Of a stretch of 64,000 bases of DNA, positions 30,492 through 38,522 are shown in pieces. Positions within the stretch are counted from its first letter, which is position 1. The number at the start of each line of letters is the position of its first letter. Under the pieces are notes generated by a model. The model was not told where the DNA came from and made no database searches. It was given only the letters and a program-made list of their open reading frames with translations. The DNA lies in contig NZ_JAFCMM010000004.1 in the NCBI RefSeq assembly GCF_018131225.1, positions 62,001 through 126,000 on the forward strand. The letters are read 5' to 3'. Source of the DNA: Bradyrhizobium sp. U87765 SZCCT0048. Its GTDB lineage: Bacteria; Pseudomonadota; Alphaproteobacteria; Rhizobiales; Xanthobacteraceae. Made by a program: the position numbers and the translations under genes.

Positions 30492-31328
30492 GTGCCGCCG
30501 GCCGCCCCGGCGGGGACATGCGGCCACGAGGATCCGTTGAAGCTGTTCGAGGCCATACGACCAAAGCGCTCCGCCGCTGTCCAGCCCGCTCCCGCCCCGG
30601 CGGCGGATGCTCCGACGGCGCGCGGCCTTTGTTTCCGCAATGTCGGCTTCGCGCGCGACGGGCAGTCCGTGTTCGATGGTCTCTCGCTCGATCTGTCGCA
30701 GCGGCGCATCGGCCTTGTTGGCGACAACGGCTCGGGCAAGAGCACCCTGCTGCGTCTCGCCAATGGCCTGCTGCGCGCCGGGCGCGGCGATGTCGTCGTC
30801 AATGGCGTGCGGCTCGAGGGCGCGGCGCTCGCCGCCGGCGTCGGCTTCGTGTTTCAGAACCCGGATCACCAGATCATCTTTCCAACCGTTGGCGAGGAAA
30901 TCGCGTTCGGCCTGACCGAGCGCGGGGTTGCCGCCGCCGAGGCGCAGCGCGCGACTGAGGAACTGCTGGCGCGCCACGGCTGCGCCGGCTGGAGCGGGCG
31001 CGCGGTGCACGAACTGTCCGAAGGGCAGAAGCAGCTCGTTTGCATCCTTGCGGTGCTGGCGACCGAGCCGTCGGTGCTGCTGCTCGACGAGCCGTTCGCG
31101 AGCCTCGACCTGCCGACGCGGCTGTCGCTGTCGGCGCGGCTGGCGCAGTTGCCGCAGCAGGTGGTGATGGCGAGCCACGATCTCGACCTGCTGCACGATT
31201 TCGACCGCGTCGTCTGGCTCGATCGGGGCGCGGTGCGCGCCGATGCGTCGCCCGCCGAGGTGCTGCCGCTCTATCGCGCCCATGCCGCGGTACGCGGCGC
31301 GGTTTTGCTGGAGAGCGGCGCGGCATGA
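30492..31328 (+). CDS. bioM: ECF transporter ATPase for biotin (BioM)
   Basis: Energy-coupling ATPase of an ECF importer, up to 278 residues. Walker A GDNGSGKST, signature LSEGQKQL, and Walker B/D-loop LLLDEPFASLD are present. The start is uncertain: GTG 30492 gives an Ala/Pro-rich leader; TTG 30537 would remove 15 residues. Assigned BioM because bioN and bioY follow. Its stop overlaps the bioN start (ATGA at 31325-31328). It is divergent from NUDIX copy 1 across only about 70 bp, which must hold the operon promoter. Confidence 0.9.
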   Translation: MPPAAPAGTCGHEDPLKLFEAIRPKRSAAVQPAPAPAADAPTARGLCFRNVGFARDGQSVFDGLSLDLSQRRIGLVGDNGSGKSTLLRLANGLLRAGRGDVVVNGVRLEGAALAAGVGFVFQNPDHQIIFPTVGEEIAFGLTERGVAAAEAQRATEELLARHGCAGWSGRAVHELSEGQKQLVCILAVLATEPSVLLLDEPFASLDLPTRLSLSARLAQLPQQVVMASHDLDLLHDFDRVVWLDRGAVRADASPAEVLPLYRAHAAVRGAVLLESGAA

Positions 31329-31936
31329 TGGGCGGCTACCTCGCGCGCGCGACCTGGCTGCACCGGCTGCCGGCGTGGCTGAAGCTCGCGGCGCTGGCCG
31401 CGATCAGTCTCGCGCTGCTGCCGGTGCAGGACTGGCGGCTGCTGGCGCTGTCTTTCGCGGCCGTCATCGCGATCTATGCCATGCTCGGGCGCGACGCGTT
31501 GCGGCGGCTCGGCCTGTTCCGCCCGCTGATCCCGCTGCTGGTCATTGTCGGTGGCCTGCAGGGGCTGTTCAACCAGTGGCAGGATGGCGCTGTCGTGGTG
31601 CTGCGCCTTGTGGTGATGGTTCTCGCCGCCGATCTCGTCACCATGACCACCACGATGACTGCGCTGATGGCGGCGGTCGAGCCGCTGTTCCGTTTGCTGC
31701 GTCCGCTCGGCGTCGACGCGCGCAAGATCGCGCTCGCGGTCGCGCTGGTGCTGCGTTTCATTCCGGTGCTGCTCGCCAACTGGCGCGCCCGCGAGGAAGC
31801 CTGGCGCGCGCGCTCGCAGCGCCGCCCGCCGCTGCGCATGGTCGTTCTGTTTCTCGCCGAGACGCTGCGTCTCGCCGACCACGTCGCCGAAGCCCTCGAT
31901 GCCCGCGGCTTCGGCCGGCCGCATCGCCCGACCTGA
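31325..31936 (+). CDS. bioN: ECF transporter T component (BioN)
   Basis: 203-residue membrane coupling protein with five or so hydrophobic helices. The two EcfT coupling motifs that contact the ATPase are visible as WRARSQRR and EALDARGFGR in the C-terminal cytoplasmic part. It starts within the bioM stop (ATGA) and ends 10 bp before bioY. It joins BioM to the substrate-binding BioY. Confidence 0.93.
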   Translation: MMGGYLARATWLHRLPAWLKLAALAAISLALLPVQDWRLLALSFAAVIAIYAMLGRDALRRLGLFRPLIPLLVIVGGLQGLFNQWQDGAVVVLRLVVMVLAADLVTMTTTMTALMAAVEPLFRLLRPLGVDARKIALAVALVLRFIPVLLANWRAREEAWRARSQRRPPLRMVVLFLAETLRLADHVAEALDARGFGRPHRPT

Positions 31937-31946
31937 GGAAAGCCGC

Positions 31947-32501
31947 ATGCCGTCCCGCGCCATCGTCCGGATTGCCCTGCTCGCCGCGATGATCGCGGTA
32001 CTTGGCCTGCTGCCGACCTTTCACCTGCCGCTCGCCGGTGGCGTGCCGATCACGGCGCAGACGCTCGGCGTGATGCTCGCGGGCATCGTGCTGGGCCCGC
32101 GCCACGGCGCGCTCGCGGTGCTCCTCCTGATCTTCGTGGTGGCGCTCGGCGCGCCGCTGCTTGCCGGTGGCCGCGGTGGCCTCGGCGTGTTCTTCGGTCC
32201 GTCGGTCGGCTTTCTCATCGGCTGGATGCCGGGCGCGTATGTCACCGGCGCGGTGATGCGGGCGCTGCCGCGCCTGTCGGTATTTCCCGCCGCGCTGATC
32301 GCCGCGCTCACCGGCGGCGTCATCGTCGTCTATGCCTGCGGCATTGTCGGCCTGATGGTGATGGCGCGAATGGGCGTGCTGCAGGCGGCGCTGGCGACCG
32401 CCGTGTTCATTCCCGGCGACATCCTCAAGTGCATCGCCGCGGCAGCGCTGGCGCAGGCCGCGGCACGCAGCTATCCGGCGGCGCTGGAGCGCCGCGCATG
32501 A
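31947..32501 (+). CDS. bioY: Biotin transporter substrate-binding component (BioY)
   Basis: 184 residues, six predicted membrane helices, with the BioY signature VPITAQTLGVMLAGIVLGPR and the GxxGxGVFFGPSxGF-type segment (here GLGVFFGPSVGFLIGW). BioY binds biotin and, with BioMN, imports it with high affinity. ATG 31947 has GAGGAAA upstream. Its stop overlaps the start of the acyl-CoA ligase (ATGA at 32498-32501), so biotin uptake and the downstream acyl-CoA enzymes are translated as one unit. Confidence 0.95.
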   Translation: MPSRAIVRIALLAAMIAVLGLLPTFHLPLAGGVPITAQTLGVMLAGIVLGPRHGALAVLLLIFVVALGAPLLAGGRGGLGVFFGPSVGFLIGWMPGAYVTGAVMRALPRLSVFPAALIAALTGGVIVVYACGIVGLMVMARMGVLQAALATAVFIPGDILKCIAAAALAQAAARSYPAALERRA

Positions 32502-33982
32502 GCGTGACTGCGGCGCTCGCGGGCCATGCCGCCCGCACGCCGCAGCGTGATGCGCTGGTGTTCGAGGACCAGCGGCTATCGTGGCGCGCACTGAACGAGG
32601 CGGTCGATCGCCTTGCCATGGCCATCGCCGCGACCACGCCGCCGGCGTCCGGTGTCGCGCTGCACCTGCCGACCGGCCCGGCGCTGGCGTTGCTGGCGCT
32701 GGCCGCGGCGCGGGCCGGGCGCGAGGCTCAGATCCTTGACCCTGACTGGCCGCCTGCAATGGCGCGCGCGATCCTGGGAACGCTCACACCGGCGCGCACC
32801 ATCACTGCTGATGTGACGCTCGCCGGAGTCGGCGTCACGCTCCTCGACGATCCGTTCGCGCCTGCCGACGCGCTGCTCGCTGCGCTCGATGCGCCCGCTG
32901 CGGTCCTGCCGGTCGCCGAGCCGGGCGACCTGCTGCCGTTCTATGTCGGCTTCACGTCCGGTTCGACCGGCGAGCCGAAGGGCTATCGCCGCCATCATCG
33001 CTCCTGGACCGAGAGCTTTCGTCATGACGCCATCGAGTTCGCCATTGGCGTCGACGATGTCGTGCTGGCGCCGGGCACGCTGACACACTCGCTGTTTCTC
33101 TATGCACTGATGCACGGCCTGCATGCCGGCGCGCGCGTCGTGCTGTGTCGTCGTTTCCGGCCCGATGCCGTCGTGCGCCTGATTGCGGAGGAGCAGGCGA
33201 GCGTGCTCTACGGCGTCCCCACCCAGTTCCAGCTCATCGCCGAAGCAGCCGGCGCACGCACTTTCGCCGCGCCGCGCTGGCTGCTGTCGTCGGGCGCCAA
33301 GTCGTCGCCGTATCTGCCGGCCCAATTGCTGGCAAGGTTTCCCGGGGCCCGCTTCGCCGAATTCTACGGCGCATCGGAGACCAGCTTCATGACGGTCGCG
33401 ATCGCCGCCGAGAACGTGCCCGAAGGCTCGGTCGGCCGGGCCTTCTCCGGCACGGCGATCACGATTCGTGATCGTGCCGGCCGGACGCTGCCCAGCGGGC
33501 GCACCGGCTACGTGTTCGTCGCCAGTCCCTTCCTGTTCATGGGATACGCCTGCGGCGAGGCGTCGGACCTGCTGCATCATGGCGAAGCGGTTTCTGTCGG
33601 CGACATCGGCTTCCTCGACCATCGCGGTTTCCTGCATCTCGTCGGTCGCGCCGGCCGCAAGATCGTCACGTCGGGCAAGAACGTCTATCCCGAGGAGATC
33701 GAGCGCGTGCTCGCGCGCCATCCGGCGGTGGCGTCGGCCGCGGTGCTCGGCGTCGACGATGCACGGCGCGGCGAGCGGCTGGTGGCATTGCTGCAGCTTC
33801 GTCCGGGCATGGCGACGACGTCAGCGGAGCTGATTGCGCACGCGCGCGCGGCATTGCCGCTCTACAAGGTGCCGCGCGTCCATGCTGCCATCACCGAGTG
33901 GCCGCTGACGCGCTCCGGCAAGACCGACTTCGAGGCGTTGCGCGAGACCTGGGGCGCCGGCGCGGCGACGAGGCTGCCATGA
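32498..33982 (+). CDS. Acyl-CoA ligase (AMP-binding family) in the bio operon
   Basis: 494 residues of the acyl-adenylate-forming family. P-loop GFTSGSTGEPKG, A5-type YGASETS, the Asp region GDIGFLDHRGFLHLVGRAGR, hinge-adjacent KIVTSGKNVYPEEIE, and the catalytic lysine in LTRSGKTDFEAL are all present. Predicted to activate a carboxylic acid to its CoA thioester. Operon position points to a biotin- or pimelate-like acid, but this is inference. It overlaps both neighbours by 4 nt. Confidence 0.9.
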   Translation: MSVTAALAGHAARTPQRDALVFEDQRLSWRALNEAVDRLAMAIAATTPPASGVALHLPTGPALALLALAAARAGREAQILDPDWPPAMARAILGTLTPARTITADVTLAGVGVTLLDDPFAPADALLAALDAPAAVLPVAEPGDLLPFYVGFTSGSTGEPKGYRRHHRSWTESFRHDAIEFAIGVDDVVLAPGTLTHSLFLYALMHGLHAGARVVLCRRFRPDAVVRLIAEEQASVLYGVPTQFQLIAEAAGARTFAAPRWLLSSGAKSSPYLPAQLLARFPGARFAEFYGASETSFMTVAIAAENVPEGSVGRAFSGTAITIRDRAGRTLPSGRTGYVFVASPFLFMGYACGEASDLLHHGEAVSVGDIGFLDHRGFLHLVGRAGRKIVTSGKNVYPEEIERVLARHPAVASAAVLGVDDARRGERLVALLQLRPGMATTSAELIAHARAALPLYKVPRVHAAITEWPLTRSGKTDFEALRETWGAGAATRLP

Positions 33983-35121
33983 GCGGTGTGTTCGTGGTCG
34001 CCGCGAGACGGACCGCGGTCGCGCCGCGCAACGGCGCATTCGCGGCAGTCGAGCCCGCCGTGCTGGCCGATGCAGTGATCCGCGCGGTGTGCGCGGACGC
34101 CGGCATCGCGGCGGCGGACATCGACGAGGTCGTCCTCGGCAACGCGCTGTATGGCGGCGGCAACCCGGCGCGCGTCGCGGCGCTGCTGGCCGGCCTGCCC
34201 GAAGCGATGCCGGCGTCGACGATCGATACCCAGTGCTGCGCCGGTCTCGACGCCATCCTGATGGCCGCCGCGCGGATCCGCGCCGGCGAAGCCGATGCGA
34301 TCGTCGCGGGCGGTCTCGAAAGCTTCAGCCGTGCGCCGCTTCGCGCCCATCGTCCTCTTGATGCCCAGGCATCGCCCGAGCCGTATGACCGGCCGCCGTT
34401 CTCGCCGTGGCCATCGCGCGACCCCGACATGATTCCCGCGGCGGCGCGGCTTGCGGACGAATGGGACATGCCTCGCGCGGCGCAGGAAGCCTTCGCGGTG
34501 GAGAGCCATCGCAAGGCGCTGGCGCGCGGCGCTGTCGCCGGCGAGATCGTGCCGGTCGCGGGCCTGGCGTCGGATGCCTTCGCGCGGCGGTTGTCGCCGG
34601 CGTTGTGCGCGCGCCTGCCGGTGCTCGCAGGCAGCGCCAGCCACGGCGTCACCGCGGCGACCGTCGCGGTCGAGGCCGACGCCGCCGCCGCTGTGATGCT
34701 GGTGTCGGAAGCCGCCTTGAAGCGTCTGCGTCCGTCCGGGCGAACGATTCGGCTGGTCGGCGGCGCACGGCGCGGCGGCGATCCCGAACGGCCGGGCCTG
34801 GCGCCGGTCGCCGCCGCACGGGCAGTCATGCAGCGGAGCGGCGTTACGCTCGCGGACATTACGGTGGCCGAGATCATGGAGGCGTTCGCGGTGCAGGCGA
34901 TGATCGGCGCAGCTGCGCTCGGTCTCGATCCGGCGCGGCTCAATCCCGGCGGCGGTGCGCTGTCGCGCGGCCACCCGATCGGCGCATCCGGCGCCATTGT
35001 CGCGGTGCGGCTGTGGCATGAGCTGCAGGCGGCGCCATCAGGCGCAGTCGCGCTCGGTGCCATCGCCGCGGCTGGCGGTCTCGGTTCGGCGATACTGCTG
35101 CGTGCGGAGGAGGCGCCATGA
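33979..35121 (+). CDS. Atypical thiolase (acetyl-CoA acetyltransferase family)
   Basis: 380 residues with the thiolase fold. The nucleophile is conserved as Cys86 in TIDTQCCAGLDA, and the GHP histidine as His332 in SRGHPIGASGA. Two other catalytic-site residues are replaced. The NEAFA Asn is Met300 (IMEAFA), and the C-terminal Cys of the C-x-G motif is Ala363 (AIAAAGGLG). Such changes should impair the normal condensation/thiolysis cycle, so substrate or reaction may differ. It overlaps the ligase and hotdog genes by 4 nt each. Confidence 0.88.
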   Translation: MSGVFVVAARRTAVAPRNGAFAAVEPAVLADAVIRAVCADAGIAAADIDEVVLGNALYGGGNPARVAALLAGLPEAMPASTIDTQCCAGLDAILMAAARIRAGEADAIVAGGLESFSRAPLRAHRPLDAQASPEPYDRPPFSPWPSRDPDMIPAAARLADEWDMPRAAQEAFAVESHRKALARGAVAGEIVPVAGLASDAFARRLSPALCARLPVLAGSASHGVTAATVAVEADAAAAVMLVSEAALKRLRPSGRTIRLVGGARRGGDPERPGLAPVAAARAVMQRSGVTLADITVAEIMEAFAVQAMIGAAALGLDPARLNPGGGALSRGHPIGASGAIVAVRLWHELQAAPSGAVALGAIAAAGGLGSAILLRAEEAP

Positions 35122-35603
35122 CATTGCGGGTGGCCGGGGCGGCAGATCTTGCTGAACATGTCGGCGCGGTGCTGCCGGCGAGCGATGCATTCGCTGTCTC
35201 GCAGGACGAGATCGATCGTTTCATCGCGCTCAGTGGCGATGCCCAGTGGATCCATGTCGATCCGGTGCGCGCCGCGGCGGAACTGCCCGGCGGCCGCACC
35301 ATTGTGCCGGGCAATCTGCTGGTCGCGCTGCTGCCGCGCCGGCTGCAGCAGATCTATGTGGTGACGCAGTTCGCCCGCTGTGTCACCGCAGGCTACGGCG
35401 AACTGCGCTTTCGCAGGCCGGTGATGGCGGATACGCAACTGGTGTTGCGGGCCGACATCGTGGCGGTGACGCCGGCGCGGCAATTCGTGCGGGTGGAGAC
35501 GCGCTGCCGGCTGATCGTGCAGGGCACGGACCAGCCGGCGCTGACGGCGCTGGTCACCGACCTCTACTACGGGGCCGACGACGCGTCACCACGGTTGGCC
35601 TGA
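35118..35603 (+). CDS. MaoC-like hotdog-fold protein
   Basis: 161 residues similar to MaoC-type (R)-hydratases/dehydratases. The hydratase-like segment IALSGDAQWIHVDP keeps the Asp and His of the family active site (D-x5-H), followed by GGRTIVPGNLLVALL. It would hydrate or dehydrate a CoA thioester. Last gene of the bio operon; its start overlaps the thiolase stop. Its 3' end overlaps the converging MFS gene by 37 bp. Confidence 0.85.
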   Translation: MTLRVAGAADLAEHVGAVLPASDAFAVSQDEIDRFIALSGDAQWIHVDPVRAAAELPGGRTIVPGNLLVALLPRRLQQIYVVTQFARCVTAGYGELRFRRPVMADTQLVLRADIVAVTPARQFVRVETRCRLIVQGTDQPALTALVTDLYYGADDASPRLA

Positions 35604-36823
35604 TCGATGCGCCACGCCGCATGGGCCGGCAGCATCGCCGCCAGCACGGCGATGCCGGCGACGAGGAAGATCGTCTGGTAGCCGGCAGTCGCGGCGATGA
35701 TGCCGCAGACCGGTGGCGTGATCAGCGCGGCGAGATCGTAGGAGCCGTCATAGAGGCCGATGGCGGACGCCGTCTGCGCGCGCGGCACGGCGCGGATTGC
35801 CGGAACGGCCAGCAGCGGGTAGGTCAGCGACATGCCGAAGCCGCTGAGCGCGGCCGCGGCGATCGCGATCCACGGTGATGGCGCGATCCACAGCACCAGC
35901 AGGCCGCCGGCCAGCGCCGCCAGCGCCAGCAGGATCGGCGTCGAGCCCGTTGCGCGATCGCTGATGTCGCCGAACGGCACGCGGGCGATCACGAAGGCGG
36001 CGACGAAAGCCGACACCGCGATGTCGCCGGTGGCCCAGCCGCGCGTGACGAAGGCGAGCACCACGAACGAAGTCACCGCGGAGTATCCGGTTGCGGCGAG
36101 GCCGAAGCCGAGGCTCGGTCGCCAGATCGCCCGCACGATCTGGCCCAGCGACGCGGGCGCCGCGTCGCTGCTGTGGATCGGCGCGGCCGGGGCGAAGATC
36201 GCGAACACCAGTCCCGCGAGCGGTGCGATCATGGTCAGCAGTGCTGCGATGGCGAAGCCGTTGAGCGCGATGGCGGGTTCGAGCCAGGCGGCGACAGCGC
36301 CGGCCATGCCGCCGAGCGCGGTGCCGGCGGCGATGCCGACGAACATCGCCATGCCGATCCACGAGATCGCGCGGCCGGCCTGGTCGAAGCTGACAAGGTC
36401 GACCGACCATGCGGTGCCGCCGGTGAACAGGAAGCCCTGGCCGACGCCCATCGCGACCCGGCCGGCCAGGATCAGGGCCAGCGCGCCGGCGGGACCAAGA
36501 GGCAGCAGGCCCGCGAGCAGGTAGAACAGGCCGGAAACCGCGGCGGCGACCAGGCCAAGGGTCACGGCGCGATGGGTGCCGCGGCGGTCGGCGATGCGGC
36601 CGACGGCGGGCCGGGTGATCAGGGTCACCAGCGCTTCCGTCGCCAGCACAAGACCGGCGATCACCGGCCCGAAGCCAAGCACGCGGTCGACCTCGACCGC
36701 CAGCACCACCATCGGGGCGCCAAGGCTCATGAGGCCGAGCATGATGACGAGGCTGGGCAGGACGAGGATGCGGGCGAGGCTTGGGGATGGGCCGGCAGCC
36801 CGGGCGGGAACAGGTTGTTGCAT
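35567..36823 (-). CDS. MFS transporter (drug/metabolite efflux type)
   Basis: About 418 residues from ATG 36823; ATG 36835 adds four. Twelve hydrophobic segments and the MFS motif A-like GRIADRRGTHR after the second helix. No substrate can be read from the sequence. The start is divergent from a LysR regulator across about 70 bp, the usual arrangement for LysR-controlled transport. Its 3' end overlaps the hotdog gene on the other strand. Confidence 0.88.
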   Translation of the reverse strand: MQQPVPARAAGPSPSLARILVLPSLVIMLGLMSLGAPMVVLAVEVDRVLGFGPVIAGLVLATEALVTLITRPAVGRIADRRGTHRAVTLGLVAAAVSGLFYLLAGLLPLGPAGALALILAGRVAMGVGQGFLFTGGTAWSVDLVSFDQAGRAISWIGMAMFVGIAAGTALGGMAGAVAAWLEPAIALNGFAIAALLTMIAPLAGLVFAIFAPAAPIHSSDAAPASLGQIVRAIWRPSLGFGLAATGYSAVTSFVVLAFVTRGWATGDIAVSAFVAAFVIARVPFGDISDRATGSTPILLALAALAGGLLVLWIAPSPWIAIAAAALSGFGMSLTYPLLAVPAIRAVPRAQTASAIGLYDGSYDLAALITPPVCGIIAATAGYQTIFLVAGIAVLAAMLPAHAAWRIDQANRGDASSAP

Positions 36824-36892
36824 GGCAGTTCGCATTCAATCTCAAGGGAGCGGCAATAGACTCTCTATCTCCTGGGATTAGAATGCGGCCCA

Positions 36893-37831
36893 ATGACCAG
36901 TCAGACCGGACAAAAAGTCCGCAATCTCGATGCGCTCGGCGGGGTCGAGGCCTTCGTGCGCGCCGCCGAGCAGTCGAGCTTCGTGGCGGCCGGGCGGCTG
37001 CTCGGCATTTCCGGCTCGGCCGTCGGCAAGGCGGTGGCGAGGCTGGAAGCCCGCCTCGGCGTGCGGCTGCTGGCCCGCACCACCCGCAGCGTCACCCTCA
37101 CCGATGCGGGAGCGGTGTTTTACGAGCGTGCCAACCGCATCCTGGAAGACCTCTGCGAGGCCGAACAGGTCGTGATGGAGCGGCGCGAGACGCCGCGCGG
37201 CCGGCTGCGGGTATCGCTGCCCCACAATGTCGGCCGGCTCATCCTGCTGCCGTCGCTGGCGACCTTCGTCGAGCGCTATCCGGAGATCGAGCTCGACATC
37301 CAGCTCGAAGACCGGGTCGTGGACATCGTCGGCGACGGCATCGACGTCGTCATCCGCACCGGCGAGCTCGCCGATTCGTCGCTGATCGCCCGCCGTCTCG
37401 GGCCACAACACTTCGTCATCTGCGGCTCGCCGGCATATTTCGCCCGCCATCCGCCGCCGGTGACGCCGCACGATCTCGTGCGCCACCGCTGCATCCACTT
37501 CCGCTTCCCGACCAGCGGCATGACCCAGTTCTGGTGCTTCTGCGAGGAGTATGCGCAGACGCCGATCCCGGCCGGGCTGACCTTCAACAACTCGGACGGC
37601 ATCGCCGGCGCGGTGCGCAGCGATCTCGGCGTCGCGCTGCTGCCGGTGTTCGTCGCGCGGCCGCTGATCGAGAGCGGCGAGCTGCGCGCGGTGCTGACGG
37701 ACTACATGGTGCCGCGCGGCAGCCTGTGGCTGGCATGGCCGGCCAACCGCCATCGCAATCCGGCGCTGCGTGCGTTCGTGGACTATGTCGTCGCGCATCT
37801 GCCGGAGGAGGCGCTCGCGCCGATCACATAG
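36893..37831 (+). CDS. LysR-family transcriptional regulator
   Basis: 312 residues. The N-terminal winged helix (FVRAAEQSSFVAAGRLLGIS, then VARLEARLGVRLLARTTR) is typical, followed by a periplasmic-binding-protein-like effector domain. Probably controls the divergent MFS gene, and itself, from the 57-70 bp between them. A clear T-N11-A palindrome is not evident there. Confidence 0.93.
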   Translation: MTSQTGQKVRNLDALGGVEAFVRAAEQSSFVAAGRLLGISGSAVGKAVARLEARLGVRLLARTTRSVTLTDAGAVFYERANRILEDLCEAEQVVMERRETPRGRLRVSLPHNVGRLILLPSLATFVERYPEIELDIQLEDRVVDIVGDGIDVVIRTGELADSSLIARRLGPQHFVICGSPAYFARHPPPVTPHDLVRHRCIHFRFPTSGMTQFWCFCEEYAQTPIPAGLTFNNSDGIAGAVRSDLGVALLPVFVARPLIESGELRAVLTDYMVPRGSLWLAWPANRHRNPALRAFVDYVVAHLPEEALAPIT

Positions 37832-37862
37832 GTGATGGGCGATCAGGCTACGGTCACTGCAG

Positions 37863-37902
37863 TGGATGGAGGCGCGCAAGGGCGCGCACCTCAGGATGAC
37901 GG
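37863..37902. repeat. REP-like repeat, copy 2 (inverted half element)
   Basis: On the minus strand this reads CCGTCATCCTGAGGT followed by GCGCGC-CCTT-GCGCGC, matching the first 45 bp of copy 1 almost exactly. The other half of the element is missing. It lies between the converging LysR and rppH genes. Confidence 0.85.
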
Positions 37903-37930
37903 ATAACGACTCCGTTCCGGCGTATCCCGC

Positions 37931-38437
37931 TCAGTCCTTCGCGGCGAAGTGCTCGAACTCCTGCACGACGCGCTCGTAGACCGGCCGCTTGAACGGCACG
38001 ATCAGCTCGGGAAGGTTGCGCATCGGCTCCCAGCGCCAGGTGACGAACTCGGGCTTGTGGCCGCCGCCGGGTGTCGCGACGTTGATCTCGGTGTCGCTGC
38101 CGGTGAAGCGCATGGCGTACCATTTCTGCTTCTGGCCGCGATAGCGGCCCTTCCAGGCGCGGCCGGCGACGGTGCGCGGAATGTCGTAGGTCAGCCAGTC
38201 GGAGACCTCGGCAAGCTTCTCGACCGAGCGCGCGTTGGTCTCCTCGTAGAGCTCGCGCTTCGCCGCGGCCCAGGTGTCCTCGCCGGGGTCGACGCCGCCC
38301 TGCGGCATCTGCCAGACATGGTTCTCATCGACGTGTTCGATGCCGCCGGCGCGCCGACCGATGAACACCAGCCCCTTGTCGTTGATCAGCATGACGCCGA
38401 CACAGGTGCGATAGGGCAGGTCGTCGTAGTGCGCCAT
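37931..38437 (-). CDS. rppH: RNA pyrophosphohydrolase
   Basis: 168 residues, the canonical RppH. Opening LPYRTCVGVMLIN, WQMPQGGVDPGED entering the NUDIX box, RELYEETNA, and QKWYAMRFTG. It converts the 5' triphosphate of mRNA to a monophosphate and so triggers RNase E decay. Compared with the NUDIX at 29898-30422 it is closer to the family consensus. It follows the deacetylase-like gene by 85 bp on the same strand. Confidence 0.95.
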   Translation of the reverse strand: MAHYDDLPYRTCVGVMLINDKGLVFIGRRAGGIEHVDENHVWQMPQGGVDPGEDTWAAAKRELYEETNARSVEKLAEVSDWLTYDIPRTVAGRAWKGRYRGQKQKWYAMRFTGSDTEINVATPGGGHKPEFVTWRWEPMRNLPELIVPFKRPVYERVVQEFEHFAAKD

Positions 38438-38522
38438 TCGGGTTCAGCCTTTTGTCATTGGAGCCGCCGCCGGCGACTCTTCGAGACCTCGTCATGCGGT
38501 CGCCCGCGGTGGAACAGCGGGA

